A DNA stretch of 6,438 bases, from the NCBI GenBank assembly GCA_003695745.1, contig RFHW01000049.1:1-6438 (forward strand), in the 5' to 3' direction. A model generated the notes under the pieces. It worked only from the letters and a program-made list of their open reading frames with translations. It was not told the origin of the DNA and ran no database searches. Below are positions 5,819 to 6,438 of this stretch, piece after piece (the first letter of the stretch is position 1; each line of letters begins with the position of its first letter). The position numbers and the translations under genes were made by a program. The stretch is from Methanobacteriota archaeon. Lineage in GTDB: Archaea > Hydrothermarchaeota > Hydrothermarchaeia > Hydrothermarchaeales > SZUA-236.

Positions 5819-6066
5819 CCGAGGACGAGACACTGGACCTGTGCGGCGAGAAATGCCCTGACACATTCGTCTATTCGAAGATCAAGCTCGAGGAGCTGGC
5901 CTACAGCGGCGGCGGCGTGCTGAAGATCATCGTGGACTACCCGCCGGCGGCAGAGAACATACCCCGGTCCCTGCGGACTGAAAAGATAAAATACGAGGTC
6001 CTTGAGGTCCGGCCTGTGGGCGACAGGTTCGAGCTCCTTGTCAGGGCGCCGGCGGTCAAGGAATAA
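5815..6066 (+). CDS. TusA/SirA-family sulfurtransferase-like protein
   Basis: An 83-residue protein of the TusA/SirA/YedF family (COG0425), small carriers that pass persulfide sulfur from cysteine to cysteine. The N-terminal signature reads LDLCGEKCPDTFVYSKIKLEEL (split here as residues 7-14 and 15-28). C14 is the expected persulfide-carrying cysteine, followed by P15, but the usual CPxP is CPDT. An additional C10 lies four residues upstream, where most members have Arg. The middle VLKIIVDYPPAAENIPRSL (35-53) is typical of an archaeal and sulfate-reducer subgroup. The ATG overlaps the preceding TGA (ATGA, 4 nt), and GAGGTG at 5801-5806 is its SD, so translation is probably coupled to the ThiF-like gene. 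The C terminus ends Val-Lys-Glu, not Gly-Gly, so it is not itself a standard substrate for E1 adenylation. Sulfur transfer is inferred from the family and the neighbours. Confidence 0.9.
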   Translation: MTEDETLDLCGEKCPDTFVYSKIKLEELAYSGGGVLKIIVDYPPAAENIPRSLRTEKIKYEVLEVRPVGDRFELLVRAPAVKE

Positions 6067-6076
6067 AAAGAGGACA

Positions 6077-6438
6077 ATGGAAACAGAATCAAGCATCAGA
6101 TCCCACATAGGGAGCAAAGACCATCTTGTGGGCGTGAAGTTCCTCAAAGAGGAGCCCGCCCCAGATGAAAGGTTCCCCAGGCCTAAGAAGCCTGTCATGT
6201 TCTGCCAGGCCGTGAAGGAGGCGGCAGCAGGCAAGGGGTTCACCATGACCCTTGACGACGAGGCATGTCCCTCGGCCATGGTGGCCCTCGGATATGAGGA
6301 GCCCCTCTACGTGGATGTGCAGCCCCGGGTGAGCCCGGCCGAGGTCAAGGCGGTGCAGATAGGCCCCTATGAGGAGCTGGAAGAACCCGATGTCGGGCTT
6401 CTCATCCTGAGCCCAAGGCAGACCATGGAGCTCTCAGC
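6077..6438 (+). CDS. DUF169 (COG2043) family protein, 3'-truncated by window end
   Basis: An open frame runs from ATG 6077 to the window edge without a stop, giving 120 residues of a longer protein. It matches the N-terminal half of DUF169, a family of unknown function common in archaea and anaerobic bacteria. Visible landmarks are the start IRSHIGSKDHLVGVKFLKE (7-25), KPVMFCQAVKEAAAGKG (38-54) with C43, DDEACPSAMVALGYEEP (60-76) with C64, and LLILSPRQTMEL (108-119). C43 and C64 look like the two conserved family cysteines and could bind a metal, cofactor or sulfur. The gene lies 10 nt after the TusA-like gene with GAGG at 6070-6073 as a close SD, so it is the third cistron of the ThiF-like operon. 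The spacing between SD and ATG is short (3 nt), yet no better start is near. Confidence 0.87.
   Translation, partial: METESSIRSHIGSKDHLVGVKFLKEEPAPDERFPRPKKPVMFCQAVKEAAAGKGFTMTLDDEACPSAMVALGYEEPLYVDVQPRVSPAEVKAVQIGPYEELEEPDVGLLILSPRQTMELS

Noticed and set aside
4901..5866. Open minus-strand frame of 321 codons opposite the ThiF-like gene
   Set aside because: It covers the ThiF-like gene, whose full set of motifs is intact, and its translation is rich in Ala, Val, His and Arg with no recognisable domain. It is an antisense artefact of GC-rich third positions, running into the AT-rich promoter region.
5815..6066. TusA-like protein as a ubiquitin-like substrate of the E1-like enzyme
   Set aside because: It ends Val-Lys-Glu and lacks a terminal Gly-Gly; its signature belongs to the TusA/SirA fold rather than the beta-grasp fold.
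5791..6279. Open minus-strand frame of 162 codons opposite the TusA-like and DUF169 genes
   Set aside because: Both genes on the plus strand have family-level matches and SD sites, while this frame shows no domain.

Overview
This window looks archaeal, most likely from a methanogen-related euryarchaeon (a Methanosarcinales, Methanomicrobiales or ANME type of lineage). The lineage is an inference from gene content and style, because there is no rRNA or other decisive marker. The grounds are a methionyl-tRNA synthetase with a C-terminal EMAP-type domain, an archaeal-style Pcm, a creatininase-family protein of the kind archaea use in riboflavin/F420 synthesis, a DUF169 protein, frequent AGG and ATA codons, and AT-rich TATA-like promoter DNA next to short Shine-Dalgarno (SD) sites. 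Most coding DNA is about 60% GC by hand count. The exception is one membrane-protein gene, parts of which fall to 33-38%.

Layout. Plus strand, 1-1468: the 3' end of metG, then a creatininase-family amidohydrolase 16 nt downstream, then an unrecognised small membrane protein whose 5' end is disturbed. Minus strand, 4826-1480: a large UPF0182-family membrane protein followed 17 nt later by pcm (protein-L-isoaspartate O-methyltransferase), probably one transcript. It meets the membrane-protein gene tail to tail with only 11 nt between stop codons. A divergent, AT-rich control region (4827-5020) separates UPF0182 from a second plus-strand operon (5021 to the window end). That operon encodes an E1-like ThiF/MoeB/HesA adenylyltransferase, a TusA/SirA-like small sulfur-carrier protein overlapping it by 4 nt, and the start of a DUF169 protein cut off by the window edge.

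How the genes may work together. The ThiF-TusA-DUF169 set is the most suggestive part. An adenylating enzyme with zinc and transfer cysteines sits beside a persulfide-carrier-type protein and a conserved cysteine-containing protein of unknown role, so a sulfur-transfer or sulfur-insertion route is plausible. No ubiquitin-like carrier with a C-terminal Gly-Gly is visible in the window. The UPF0182-pcm pair has no known joint function. The remaining genes are core translation and metabolism. No tRNA, rRNA, CRISPR array, insertion sequence or long repeat was seen.
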